Assembly (NCBI GenBank): GCA_016710585.1
Contig: JADJVN010000015.1
Location: forward strand, 44,572 to 108,571
DNA: 64,000 bases
Direction: 5' to 3'
Source: Saprospiraceae bacterium
Lineage (GTDB): Bacteria > Bacteroidota > Bacteroidia > Chitinophagales > Saprospiraceae
The position numbers and the translations under genes are program-made. Below are positions 35,503-44,905 of the stretch, in pieces. How positions within the stretch are numbered: the first letter of the stretch is position 1; the number at the start of each line of letters is the position of its first letter. The notes under the pieces are model-generated. The model saw nothing but the letters and a program-made list of their open reading frames with translations, was not told the DNA's origin and searched no databases.

Positions 35503-36468
35503 GTGAAGCTTAGATTGGGATTGATAGGATTGGGGCATTTAGGGAAAATTCATTTGAAATGCATAAAGGAACTTGATACTTGTATTTTTCAAGGAATTTA
35601 TGACAGTAATATGGATGTTGCTAGAGCTTTGGGACAAGAATTTAATTTAAAAGTGTATGACTCTATAGAATCGCTTTTGGACGAAGTTGATGCAGTAGAC
35701 ATCGTCACCCCAACTACAACACATTATGATATTGCAAGTCAAGCTATTCAAAAAGCTAAGCACTGTTTTATTGAAAAGCCTGTAACAAACACATTGGAAG
35801 AAGCATATCTATTGCGTGCACTTCAATCAAAGTTTGATGTAAAAATTCAAGTAGGACATGTCGAACGTTACAATCCAGCTTTCCTGTCTGCAAGCCAACA
35901 TATAAAACAACCTAAATTTATTGAAGCCCATAGACTATCTTCCTTTAAACCAAGAGGAACTGATGTTTCTGTGGTACATGATCTCATGATTCATGATTTA
36001 GACTTGATCAGTTATATAGCCAATTCTGAAGTCAAGGAAGTTCGTGCCTCAGGTGTCGCGATAGTTAGTCCAACAGCAGACATTTGTAATGCAAGGATAG
36101 AGTATCAAAGTGGATTAGTGGCTAATGTCACTGCAAGTCGTATTTCTATGAAATCCATGCGTAAGTTGAGATTATTTCAAGAAGATGCTTATATGAGCTT
36201 AGATCTTCAAAGCAAAGAGTCCGAAATATTCACAATGAACGACAAATATGTAGAGAACTCTATAGAATTAGATACTTATAAAGGAAAAAAATTTATCACA
36301 CAAATTCCTATCGATATTAAACCAGTGAATGCAATTTTCGAAGAAATAAAATCTTTTTGTAAAAGTATCGTTAACAATATAGAAACGGAAGTAAACTTGC
36401 GAGATGGGATCAGGGCTCTAGAACTTGTCCACATCATCGTAGACCAAATAGAAAACCAAAATGACTAA
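35503..36468 (+). CDS. Gfo/Idh/MocA family oxidoreductase
   Basis: A 321-residue protein with GTG start. The N-terminal Rossmann fold has GLIGLGHLGKIH; DAVDIVTPTTTHYD and CFIEKPVTNTLEEA (the EKP lysine) are the family marks; the C-terminal alpha/beta domain includes GHVERYNPAF and VVHDLMIHDLDLI. NAD-dependent oxidation of a sugar or nucleotide sugar is likely. The closest pattern I recall is UDP-GlcNAc 3-dehydrogenase type proteins of lipid A synthesis, but substrate is uncertain. It starts nine bases after the small membrane protein and overlaps the following lipoprotein gene by eight. Confidence 0.85.
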   Translation: MKLRLGLIGLGHLGKIHLKCIKELDTCIFQGIYDSNMDVARALGQEFNLKVYDSIESLLDEVDAVDIVTPTTTHYDIASQAIQKAKHCFIEKPVTNTLEEAYLLRALQSKFDVKIQVGHVERYNPAFLSASQHIKQPKFIEAHRLSSFKPRGTDVSVVHDLMIHDLDLISYIANSEVKEVRASGVAIVSPTADICNARIEYQSGLVANVTASRISMKSMRKLRLFQEDAYMSLDLQSKESEIFTMNDKYVENSIELDTYKGKKFITQIPIDIKPVNAIFEEIKSFCKSIVNNIETEVNLRDGIRALELVHIIVDQIENQND

Positions 36469-37324
36469 AAAGAATCTAGAACCTTTTTTTATATTATTAA
36501 TATTTATAATATTTAATTCATGTAAAAAAGAGGAGCTTAGCCTTCCTTCTTACATCCATGTACCTGAAATTAAACTATCGACTCTAGCATCCCAAGGTTC
36601 TGCAAGACATAATTTTAAAGATATTTGGATTTTTATAGATGGCTTTTACATCGGGGCCTATGAGGTTCCATTTACTATTCCAGTGGTCACAGATGGCGAA
36701 TCTGAAATTGAGATGTTTATAGGCATAAGAGTGAATGGAATTTTAACACACCCTAGAAGATATTCAAATTGTGATGCTTATAAGTTTAAATATAAATTTA
36801 TTGATAAAGACACTCTAACAGTTATACCACAATATACTTATGTCAGCCAAGTGATGTTACCCTTTAATGAAAATTTTGAATCGCTCCATTATTTTAATGA
36901 AGATCGAGATGGAGATCTCAATACTAAGATGGTTAATTCAGGCTCCCAAGATGCATTTGAGGGGACGAACTCTGGATTAATTGAGCTTACTTCGGTAAAT
37001 CCATTTATTGAAACTTGGTATGATTTTGATCGCAAAATCCCAATTTCTACAGATCCAATTTATCTTGAATTTCATTACAAATCGGATATTCCATTTTCAA
37101 TTGGGTTTATATCATTTAAAGGTGGATTTTTTGATCAAAAATTAATCAATGCAACAGTATTGCCTAAATCTGAATGGACAAGAGTTTATTTTGATTTTAG
37201 AGAAATATTAAACAGTAGTGAGGCTACTTCATATAAATTGGCTATTACTTCAACATTTGCCAATAATATAGATCTGCCTAAACAACGGATATTAATCGAT
37301 AACCTTAAAGTAATTCACCGTTGA
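36461..37324 (+). CDS. Lipoprotein of unknown function
   Basis: A 287-residue protein with lipobox (FIIFNSC, Cys at residue 21) followed by KKEE. The second half resembles a jelly-roll with a matching C-terminal strand (QRILIDNLKVIHR) as in carbohydrate-binding-like domains of Bacteroidota surface lipoproteins; the first half has PEGA-like features (DGFYIGAYEVPFTIPV). It overlaps the upstream oxidoreductase and the downstream sugar transferase by a few bases, so it belongs to the same operon and possibly to surface polysaccharide. Confidence 0.75.
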   Translation: MTKKNLEPFFILLIFIIFNSCKKEELSLPSYIHVPEIKLSTLASQGSARHNFKDIWIFIDGFYIGAYEVPFTIPVVTDGESEIEMFIGIRVNGILTHPRRYSNCDAYKFKYKFIDKDTLTVIPQYTYVSQVMLPFNENFESLHYFNEDRDGDLNTKMVNSGSQDAFEGTNSGLIELTSVNPFIETWYDFDRKIPISTDPIYLEFHYKSDIPFSIGFISFKGGFFDQKLINATVLPKSEWTRVYFDFREILNSSEATSYKLAITSTFANNIDLPKQRILIDNLKVIHR

Positions 37325-38730
37325 TGATTCGTAGGTGGGAAAATACTATTTATAAAATTGGAGACTTTATCATTGCGATTATAGCCTGGTTTTTCTTTGT
37401 CAGTTATTTAAAAAAAGGACATTATTTACCAGAATCTTTTGATTTGCATCGATTGTTTAAAATTGGACTATTGATCATTCCATTTTCTTGGTTTATTATT
37501 TATACTTTATTTGAACAGTATAAAGATGTATATCGATTGTCGAGATGGGTGGTGTTTTCTAGGACTTTATTATTGTCGCTAGTTGGATCAATTCTGACTA
37601 TATTAATCATGATGACGGATAGATCGATTAATTTTGAAAATCGAGTACTCATAGCCATTTTTAGGTATTTTCTGATGTATTTTGGAATACTGATTCTGTG
37701 GAAAATGATTTATTTATCTTTCATTAGTTCTCGCATTAAAAAGGGTGTCGTTGGATTTAATACATTGATAGTTGGTGGAGATCAAAGGGCTGTTGAACTT
37801 TACAATGACATCACGTCATTGAAATATAGTTTAGGTAATAGATTTAAAGGATTTATTCATTCAAATGGTGGTAGATCAAACGAATTAATTCAATATATCC
37901 CACAATTGGGAGGATTGGCAGATTTAAAGAAAACGATTGAAGATGAATCAATCGAAGAAGTAATCATAGCTATAGAATCAAAAGAGCACGAAAAATTAAA
38001 GAGTATATTGGATGATCTTTATGAATATGAGAATTCGGTTTTAATCAGGATTATTCCAGATATGTATGATATCCTTTTAGGATCAGTGAAGATGAATCAT
38101 GTCTATGGCGCTATTCTTTTGGAGATCAATCAAGAGATGATGCCTAAATGGCAAATATTTATAAAGCGAATAATGGATCTATCTGTAAGTATAATCATGT
38201 TGATTATCCTTTCACCTTTGATATTATATATACTTGTAAGGACGAAATTCTCCAGTCCTGGTCCCATACTTTACCAGCAGGAGCGAATTGGACAAAATGG
38301 GAAGCCATTTCAAATATATAAGTTCAGAAGTATGTTTACAGATGCTGAAGCTAAAGGACCGCAGCTATCAAGTGATGATGATCCACGGATCACAGCATGG
38401 GGTAGTGTAATGAGAAAATGGCGATTGGATGAATTACCTCAATTCATCAATGTATTAAAAGGGGATATGGCATTAGTTGGACCAAGGCCAGAGAGGAGGT
38501 ATTTTATTGAAAAGATAATGGCTCGGGCTCCACATTACAAGCATTTATTAAAAGTTAGACCGGGGATAACTTCATGGGGCCAAGTGAAATTTGGTTATGC
38601 ATCTACATTGGAAGAAATGCTTCAAAGATTGAAATATGATCTGCTATATATTGAAAACCGTTCTCTTGGTTTGGATATAAAGATCCTTTTCTACACTGTT
38701 TGGGTGTTATTTCAAGGAAAAGGCAAGTGA
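37321..38730 (+). CDS. Polyprenyl-phosphate sugar-1-phosphate transferase (WbaP/WcaJ-like)
   Basis: A 469-residue protein. Four membrane helices in residues 10-135, a CoA-binding-like domain near 145-260 (FNTLIVGGDQRAVELY), a fifth helix (about 282-302), and the bacterial sugar transferase domain: PGPILYQQERIGQNGKPF, YKFRSMFTDAEA, RKWRLDELPQFINVLKGDM, LVGPRPER and VRPGITSWGQV. It moves a sugar-1-phosphate from a nucleotide sugar to undecaprenyl phosphate and starts an O-antigen or exopolysaccharide chain. It overlaps the upstream lipoprotein by four bases. Confidence 0.92.
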   Translation: MMIRRWENTIYKIGDFIIAIIAWFFFVSYLKKGHYLPESFDLHRLFKIGLLIIPFSWFIIYTLFEQYKDVYRLSRWVVFSRTLLLSLVGSILTILIMMTDRSINFENRVLIAIFRYFLMYFGILILWKMIYLSFISSRIKKGVVGFNTLIVGGDQRAVELYNDITSLKYSLGNRFKGFIHSNGGRSNELIQYIPQLGGLADLKKTIEDESIEEVIIAIESKEHEKLKSILDDLYEYENSVLIRIIPDMYDILLGSVKMNHVYGAILLEINQEMMPKWQIFIKRIMDLSVSIIMLIILSPLILYILVRTKFSSPGPILYQQERIGQNGKPFQIYKFRSMFTDAEAKGPQLSSDDDPRITAWGSVMRKWRLDELPQFINVLKGDMALVGPRPERRYFIEKIMARAPHYKHLLKVRPGITSWGQVKFGYASTLEEMLQRLKYDLLYIENRSLGLDIKILFYTVWVLFQGKGK

Positions 38731-38798
38731 TTTCCTACAAAATTAAATATTTACAAAAAAATAATATAAAGAAAATCAATCTGTAATAGTTTGATTTG

Positions 38799-38806
38799 TA
38801 GCTTTG
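38799..38806 (+). promoter_or_regulatory. -7 promoter element of the Oar-like receptor gene
   Basis: TAGCTTTG followed by TGTA matches TAnnTTTG, 26 bases before the ATG; no clear -33 box. Confidence 0.4.
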
Positions 38807-38832
38807 TGTAACCAAATTTACAAACTCTTACA

Positions 38833-41800
38833 ATGAAAAAAGTAATTTTCTTAAAACTTATTATGGCCTTGGTGATCCTGGTATTCAGCCAGTTGACCTA
38901 TGCCCAAGGTGTGACTACATCTCAAATTTCTGGAACAATCACTGATGGTGTTGGACGTGGAATTGAAGCAGCAACTGTGACAGCTACACACATCCCTTCT
39001 GGATCTACCTATGGTGCCTATACAGGTGAAGATGGCAGATTCAGCATTTCTGGTATGCGCGTTGGAGGTCCTTATAAAATTGTAGCATCCTTTTTGGGAT
39101 ATAGCACACAAGAATTTAACAATGTTGAGCTACGTCTTGGTGAAAATAAGAAACTGACATTCAAATTGGCAGAAGCATCAACTGAATTGACCGCTGTGGA
39201 AGTAGTTGGAAAAATTGGATCTACTGGCGAAAATTCAGGTACAAGCACTCAGATCACAACAGAGAAAATTGAGAATATGCCTACGATCAATAGGGATTTG
39301 TCAGATTTTACAAGATTGACGCCTCAATCTGCAAATGCTGGTGGAGGTAGTTCTTTTGGTGGAACAAATAACCGATATAATGCAGTATATGTCGATGGTG
39401 CAGTAAACAATGATGTATTTGGATTAGCAGCTTCTGGAACCAATGGAGGACAAACTGGAATTTCGCCGTTCTCACTGGATATCATCGACCAAGTTCAAGT
39501 TATCTTATCTCCATATGATGTAACCTATGGAGGATTTGCTGGTGCAGGGATAAATGCAGTGACTAGATCAGGGACAAACAATATTGGCGGAACAGCTTAT
39601 TATTATTTCCAAAACCAAAACATGGTTGGAAAAACCAATAAATTACTTTCTGATCGATTGAAAGTTGATAGAACCAAAGTAGCTGATTTTACAAAATCTA
39701 CTTACGGAGTGTCATTATCAGGTCCAATTAAAAAAGATAAAGTTTTCTTCTTTGTCAATGCAGAATTGCAAGATGATCAGACTCCATCACCTTTTGAAAT
39801 AACAGGCTACAAAGGGAATTTGAAATCAGCGGATTTCGAAGCTTTAAGACAGTCTTTGATCTCGAAATATAATTATGACCCAGGTACGTTTAGTAGTGTT
39901 GAAGATCAATTGAAAGGATTGAAATTATTTGGAAAGTTGGATTTTAATATCAATTCAAAAAACAAATTGACACTGAGACATAGCTACACAAATGCAGAAA
40001 ATTTTGACCGAAATGCAAGTACCTCTAGTACAATCAATTTTTCAAATAATGGAGTATATTTTCCATCTGTGACGAATTCATCAGCTTTAGAGTTAAATAC
40101 ATTGTTAAACAAGAAATATAGCAATAATTTAATTTTGGGTTATACCAAAGTTAATGATGATAGAGATCCATTGGGTGGTGATTTTCCATATGTAATCATA
40201 AGAGATGGTGCAGGAACCATTCGCTTTGGTTCTGAAGAATTTTCTACTTCTAATTTAGTGGAGCAAGATATCATTTCATTGACAGATAATTTCAAGATAT
40301 ACAGTGGTAAACACACTTTTACGCTTGGAACTCATAATGAGTTTTATAAAATGAAAAATGTATTTATAGGTCAAAATTTCGGTACTTATAATTATGATTC
40401 ATTATCTGGTTTTTTGACAAATCAAAATGCAAGAACATACTCTAGAGCATATTCGCTTGTAGATAATAAATATGGGGATGAAACTGAAGCAGCTGCTGCA
40501 TTGAATGCAATGCAATTAGGGTTTTATGTTCAAGATGAATGGAATGTGAATGATCGCTTTGCTTTAACTGGAGGTTTAAGAGTAGATATCCCTATCATTA
40601 CTTCAGATCCTAAATTAGATACTTATTTAAGGGATTCTGCAAGAGCAATAATCGCAGGATATTATTCAGATGTAAAAAATGTTGAGGTAGGAAAAGCACC
40701 ACAAGGTCAAATTATGTTTTCTCCAAGACTTGGATTCAGTTATGCCTTATGTGAATCCAAAGAACAAAGAATACGTGGAGGCTTAGGCGTATTTACAAGC
40801 AGAATTCCATTTGTTTGGCCAGCAGGAATGTTCAATAATAATGGTCTTACAATAGGTAGAGTTTCACAGTCTAATGTCCCTGGTGGCGTTAAATTTACAC
40901 CAGCAATTGTTGACCAACCGATCAATCCTCAATTTGCAATCCCATCTGGTACTATTGATATCTTTACAAAAGACTTTAAATATCCACAAGTTTTTAGAGC
41001 TAATTTTGCGTATGATGCTGATTTAGCGAATAATTGGGGTATCGGTTTTGAAGCTGTTTACACAAAGACTTTAAACAACATCGCTTATACAAACGTAAAT
41101 TCAGATACTACTATAACAAGTAAATGGTCTGGTTCTGCTGATGACAGAAATGTATATGGAAGGAAAAGTATCGTTGCGAGATATTCAGAAATATATTTAG
41201 CATCAAATACCAGCAAAGGTGCAAGTTATTCCTTCACTTCTACATTGCGTAAGAAATTTAACTTTGGCTTGAATGCAAGTGTTTCTTATACTTATGGTGA
41301 TGCTTTTGCATTGAATGAAGCAACATCATCACAGAATTCTTCTCAATGGAGAGGTCAATTAAATGTTGATGGTAGAAATAATCCAACTTATGGAAGATCT
41401 GATTTTGCGATTGGACACAGAGTTGTAGGTACTTTAGATTATAAGATTAATTGGACTAAGAATAAATTATTTGGAACTACATTCTCATTGTTTTATGATG
41501 GACATTCAGGTCAAGCATTTTCATATGTACTTGGTGGAAGTACTACAAATCCGAATAATGAAACTGGTTCTACTGGAAGGAATAGAAGTTTAGTTTACAT
41601 ACCTAAAAATCAAACTGATCTTACTTTTGTAGATTATACTTCTGGAACAACTACAGTGACGGCTCAAACTCAATGGGACAATTTGAATAAGTTTATTGAA
41701 TCAGATCCTTATTTGAGTAAGCATAGAGGAGAATATGTAGAAAAAAATAGCAATTGGGGAGAATTTGCCAATTACTTGGATTTTGCAATTAGACAAGATT

Positions 41801-42096
41801 TGGGCATCAATCTAGGTGGTAAGGTTCATAAAATTCAATTATCAGCAGATATATTTAATTTAGCTAATCTGATCAATCCTGAATGGGGCGCTAGATATAA
41901 TGTTCCTGGTGAATTTAATTACTACTATTTATATCAAATGGAAAAATTGGTTGCGGATCCTGCAAATGGAAATAAAGTTACTAAACCTACCTTCACTTAT
42001 AGAGGTGGAAATGAGTCTGGAAAGGCTTCACAAGATATTAGTAATTTTAGTTCAAGATGGCAAGCAAGATTAGGTATTCGATATATCTTTAATTAA
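38833..42096 (+). CDS. Oar-like TonB-dependent outer membrane receptor
   Basis: A 1087-residue protein with signal peptide (residues 1-25, cleavage after TYAQ), a carboxypeptidase regulatory-like domain (ISGTITDGVGRGIEAATVTA, GRFSISGMRVGGPYKIVAS), a TonB plug (NAVYVDGAVNNDVFGL, DVTYGGFAGAGINAVTRSG) and a large barrel ending in an aromatic strand (WQARLGIRYIFN). It resembles Myxococcus Oar and the Oar-like receptors that carry proteins in Bacteroidota rather than the SusC type. It stands alone, with a -7 promoter element upstream and a terminator downstream. Confidence 0.93.
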   Translation: MKKVIFLKLIMALVILVFSQLTYAQGVTTSQISGTITDGVGRGIEAATVTATHIPSGSTYGAYTGEDGRFSISGMRVGGPYKIVASFLGYSTQEFNNVELRLGENKKLTFKLAEASTELTAVEVVGKIGSTGENSGTSTQITTEKIENMPTINRDLSDFTRLTPQSANAGGGSSFGGTNNRYNAVYVDGAVNNDVFGLAASGTNGGQTGISPFSLDIIDQVQVILSPYDVTYGGFAGAGINAVTRSGTNNIGGTAYYYFQNQNMVGKTNKLLSDRLKVDRTKVADFTKSTYGVSLSGPIKKDKVFFFVNAELQDDQTPSPFEITGYKGNLKSADFEALRQSLISKYNYDPGTFSSVEDQLKGLKLFGKLDFNINSKNKLTLRHSYTNAENFDRNASTSSTINFSNNGVYFPSVTNSSALELNTLLNKKYSNNLILGYTKVNDDRDPLGGDFPYVIIRDGAGTIRFGSEEFSTSNLVEQDIISLTDNFKIYSGKHTFTLGTHNEFYKMKNVFIGQNFGTYNYDSLSGFLTNQNARTYSRAYSLVDNKYGDETEAAAALNAMQLGFYVQDEWNVNDRFALTGGLRVDIPIITSDPKLDTYLRDSARAIIAGYYSDVKNVEVGKAPQGQIMFSPRLGFSYALCESKEQRIRGGLGVFTSRIPFVWPAGMFNNNGLTIGRVSQSNVPGGVKFTPAIVDQPINPQFAIPSGTIDIFTKDFKYPQVFRANFAYDADLANNWGIGFEAVYTKTLNNIAYTNVNSDTTITSKWSGSADDRNVYGRKSIVARYSEIYLASNTSKGASYSFTSTLRKKFNFGLNASVSYTYGDAFALNEATSSQNSSQWRGQLNVDGRNNPTYGRSDFAIGHRVVGTLDYKINWTKNKLFGTTFSLFYDGHSGQAFSYVLGGSTTNPNNETGSTGRNRSLVYIPKNQTDLTFVDYTSGTTTVTAQTQWDNLNKFIESDPYLSKHRGEYVEKNSNWGEFANYLDFAIRQDLGINLGGKVHKIQLSADIFNLANLINPEWGARYNVPGEFNYYYLYQMEKLVADPANGNKVTKPTFTYRGGNESGKASQDISNFSSRWQARLGIRYIFN

Positions 42097-42121
42097 AATA
42101 TATTCTAAACTTATTCTATAG

Positions 42122-42151
42122 AATGGCTATCTTTCGGGGTAGCCATTTTTA
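42122..42151 (+). terminator. Rho-independent terminator of the Oar-like gene
   Basis: AATGGCTA and TAGCCATT pair perfectly around a ten-base loop and run into five T, 26 bases after the stop. Confidence 0.85.
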
Positions 42152-42198
42152 TTGAATATATCTAAAAAACATTTTATCTTCGTTTTATAATTTTAAGT

Positions 42199-42696
42199 AT
42201 GCCTCAACAAATTTGGATCGTTCGACATGCAAAATCATCTTGGGCTGATGCCAATATGAGTGATCATGATAGGACTTTGAATAAGCGGGGAATTCATGAT
42301 GCCCCAAAGATGGCTGCATTAATTCTTGATCAGATTCCTGAAAAATTATTGATGTATTCAAGTACCGCAGTCAGAGCTAAAATGACCTGTGATTTTTTTA
42401 ATGAAGTGTTTATTTCAAAAAATACAATAACGCGATATTCAGCCAAACTATACCATGCTTCAGAATTTGAACTTCTTAAACATATTAATGAGTTAGAAGA
42501 AAAGATTGAGAATGTGATGATTTTTGCTCATAATCCAGGTATAAGCTATTTTGTAAACAGGCTTTCAAAACCTTTAATGATGGAGATTCCTACTTGTGGT
42601 GTTATTCGAGTCAAGACTAATGCTGATAATTGGTCCAATGTCGATTTTGATAATCTTGAATTGGTAGCTTATTATATCCCAGAAGATCATATTTGA
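42199..42696 (+). CDS. Histidine phosphatase family protein (SixA-like)
   Basis: A 165-residue protein. IWIVRHAKSSW holds the phosphate-binding RHG-type motif (RHAKSSW is typical for SixA); LNKRGIHDAP, SSTAVRAKMT (second Arg) and FAHNPGISYF (second His) complete the active site. It removes phosphate from a phosphohistidine protein or small molecule. The following lipoprotein begins within a few bases. Confidence 0.88.
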   Translation: MPQQIWIVRHAKSSWADANMSDHDRTLNKRGIHDAPKMAALILDQIPEKLLMYSSTAVRAKMTCDFFNEVFISKNTITRYSAKLYHASEFELLKHINELEEKIENVMIFAHNPGISYFVNRLSKPLMMEIPTCGVIRVKTNADNWSNVDFDNLELVAYYIPEDHI

Positions 42697-42698
42697 CG

Positions 42699-43028
42699 AT
42701 GAGAAAATTAATCTTGATTGGTATTATTAATTTGGTGATTGGATGCAGACAGAGTAAAATAGAAGCACCACCTATCGATGAAGAGAAGTTTGTCGAAATC
42801 ATGGCGCAGTCAGAGTTGTTTGATTTGCGATTTAAGGAACTGAATGGTCAGCTTAGAGACAGTATGCTTATGGTAGATAAACAACGCATTGCGTTAGAAT
42901 ATCACGTAACAGATAGTCTTGTTTCTCATGCTATAGATTATTATGCTAGACAAAAGGATTCAAAGAAAATTGAAGATAAAATAAAAGATAAGGTCAATCA
43001 AATCCTAGATACCCGTTTGAACAAATAA
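42699..43028 (+). CDS. DUF4296-like small lipoprotein
   Basis: About 109 residues from ATG 42699 (MRKLILIGIINLVIGC), where the Cys forms a lipobox. The body is charged and helical (DEEKFVEIMAQSELFDL, YYARQKDSKKIEDKIK) as in DUF4296 proteins of Bacteroidota. The upstream TTG start at 42693 is not needed. It is two bases downstream of the SixA-like gene. Function unknown. Confidence 0.75.
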   Translation: MRKLILIGIINLVIGCRQSKIEAPPIDEEKFVEIMAQSELFDLRFKELNGQLRDSMLMVDKQRIALEYHVTDSLVSHAIDYYARQKDSKKIEDKIKDKVNQILDTRLNK

Positions 43029-44789
43029 TCAGATTTCAGACTTCGAAATACCATGATTATCACATTGCAAATACATTTTATTTTTTAATTGCAGTAATTT
43101 GCCTCTAATTGATTTTTCTTGTGATTCTAGATTTCCTATTTGATCTTTTTCTTTTGCTAAATGATCGTCAAGTTTTTTAAAATTTGAGTTTATTTTTACT
43201 TTGATGTCATTAATATATGAATTCAATCTACTGGTCAATTCATTGCCCAATTTGGTCCTGCCAGTAGCTATTTCAGCTTCAAATTGATTGACGATCTTTC
43301 GCTTATTGAAACCCAAAGTAATTCCTGCAAAAAGCAAACCAACCGTAGTCAGTACACCTCCTGTAATATCAAATACAGCACCATGCGTTAACGCAGTAAG
43401 CATAGCTCCTACAATAGCAATACCTGTTCCAGTAGCCACATTGGGAGCCAATTTATTGTTTTCTGTGATAAGGTCCTTGCTGTAATAATTTTCAGTGTTT
43501 TTCAAAAATTCTTGAAATGTATCGTGCAATTCATTCATCACTGATGATCTTTTTTCAGCTATAGAACTGAAAACTTCATGGTCATTTTTTAATATCGTCT
43601 TACTATTTTGAATTTTCAATGAAACTAGTTGCCCCATCTGTTGAATACTGTCTGAGATATCTTTTAGTCCATTTTGAAGTTTCTCCTTCATTCCTGAATT
43701 TAAAGAAGATTCGAAGTCGGTCGAAAATTCTTTTAACCAAATTTGCAATGACTGAGATTTATTAAATAGCCCTCCTATACCTCGTTTTAACACATTTAAA
43801 AAACCTAAGCCATCTTCTAAGGTTTTTTTCTTTTTTGAAGTGATGGAATCATAACTACCCAATAAATTTTCTACTAATAAATTGACATTGTTGATTGAAA
43901 TTTTTTCTTGGTCGATGAGTGTTTTTGTGATGTCATTTCTAAATTCAATATCATAAGCAAATTGATCTTTTCTTATTTGAATTCCATTTTCAATTTTGTG
44001 TAAAATGGTTTCACCGGTCTTAATATTATTGATTACTTTATATATGGCGGCCTTGCCACCAGTAATATTTTTTGAAATGAAATCCCTTAGAGCTAAGAAT
44101 CCACTTTCTTCAATCTTACCATCCAATTCCATTTTGGCAGATACAGGAAAAATTAGAGGCTGTGCTATCCCTTTTTCTTTTGCATAATTTTCTAGTCCTT
44201 TTATATTAATTTGCAAATCTGATGGATCAATTAAGTCTTTCTGTTGTAAAATAAAAATTACTTTCTTTTGCCATTCAGTTTTTATAAAATTGAAAAAATC
44301 CCAAGCAGATTGTCGGTATGGATTTTTTGATTCAAATACGAATAAAATTAGATCTGAAGTAGGGACAAAATTTTCAGTTATTTCTTGATGATGAGCGATG
44401 ATAGTATTTGTTCCTGGTGTATCTACAATGGCTATTTCTTTCAATATTTCTTCTGGATAAGTGATGCGCTTCAACACAGGACTTATTGGAGTCACTAAAT
44501 GCTCAGGTCCATACACAATAAGCTGTATTGTATCTGTCATAGGTGACGGTGCAACCTTACAAATCTCTGTCTTCGATTCAAGCAATGCATTAATGAAACT
44601 ACTTTTACCCACTTTTACTTCACCGCAAATCACAAACATAAAAGGATCATGTATTCTACTGCGAAGGTCGCTTATAGTTTGCGCGAGTTCTTTGTGGTTG
44701 ATATCATTGGTAAGGAATTGTAGATCTTTTGCAATGTCATCTAATATAACTTTTTCGGCACTTAGATCGATATTGATTAATGAAGACAT
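43029..44789 (-). CDS. Bacterial dynamin-like GTPase
   Basis: A 586-residue protein. GTPase motifs: GEVKVGKSSFINALL (G1, about residues 56-70), a Thr in switch I, AIVDTPGTN (G3), LQQKDLID (G4, a variant of NKxD). The middle is helical, and a pair of membrane-prone helices (about 468-510: GTGIAIVGAMLTALTHG, GGVLTTVGLLFAGITLGF) act as a membrane paddle; a coiled coil follows. The layout is that of BDLPs, which remodel or repair membranes, and some give phage resistance. Convergent with the DUF4296 gene with no gap. Confidence 0.88.
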   Translation of the reverse strand: MSSLINIDLSAEKVILDDIAKDLQFLTNDINHKELAQTISDLRSRIHDPFMFVICGEVKVGKSSFINALLESKTEICKVAPSPMTDTIQLIVYGPEHLVTPISPVLKRITYPEEILKEIAIVDTPGTNTIIAHHQEITENFVPTSDLILFVFESKNPYRQSAWDFFNFIKTEWQKKVIFILQQKDLIDPSDLQINIKGLENYAKEKGIAQPLIFPVSAKMELDGKIEESGFLALRDFISKNITGGKAAIYKVINNIKTGETILHKIENGIQIRKDQFAYDIEFRNDITKTLIDQEKISINNVNLLVENLLGSYDSITSKKKKTLEDGLGFLNVLKRGIGGLFNKSQSLQIWLKEFSTDFESSLNSGMKEKLQNGLKDISDSIQQMGQLVSLKIQNSKTILKNDHEVFSSIAEKRSSVMNELHDTFQEFLKNTENYYSKDLITENNKLAPNVATGTGIAIVGAMLTALTHGAVFDITGGVLTTVGLLFAGITLGFNKRKIVNQFEAEIATGRTKLGNELTSRLNSYINDIKVKINSNFKKLDDHLAKEKDQIGNLESQEKSIRGKLLQLKNKMYLQCDNHGISKSEI

Positions 44790-44905
44790 TTGTGAAATAT
44801 TTTTGTAAAAATACGATTTTGCTTTATAATAAAAGCATTAGCATCATTAAATTCAAAATTGAATTTATTCCAGAGCAGCGCTAAATTTCTAAATAGATGG
44901 ATTAA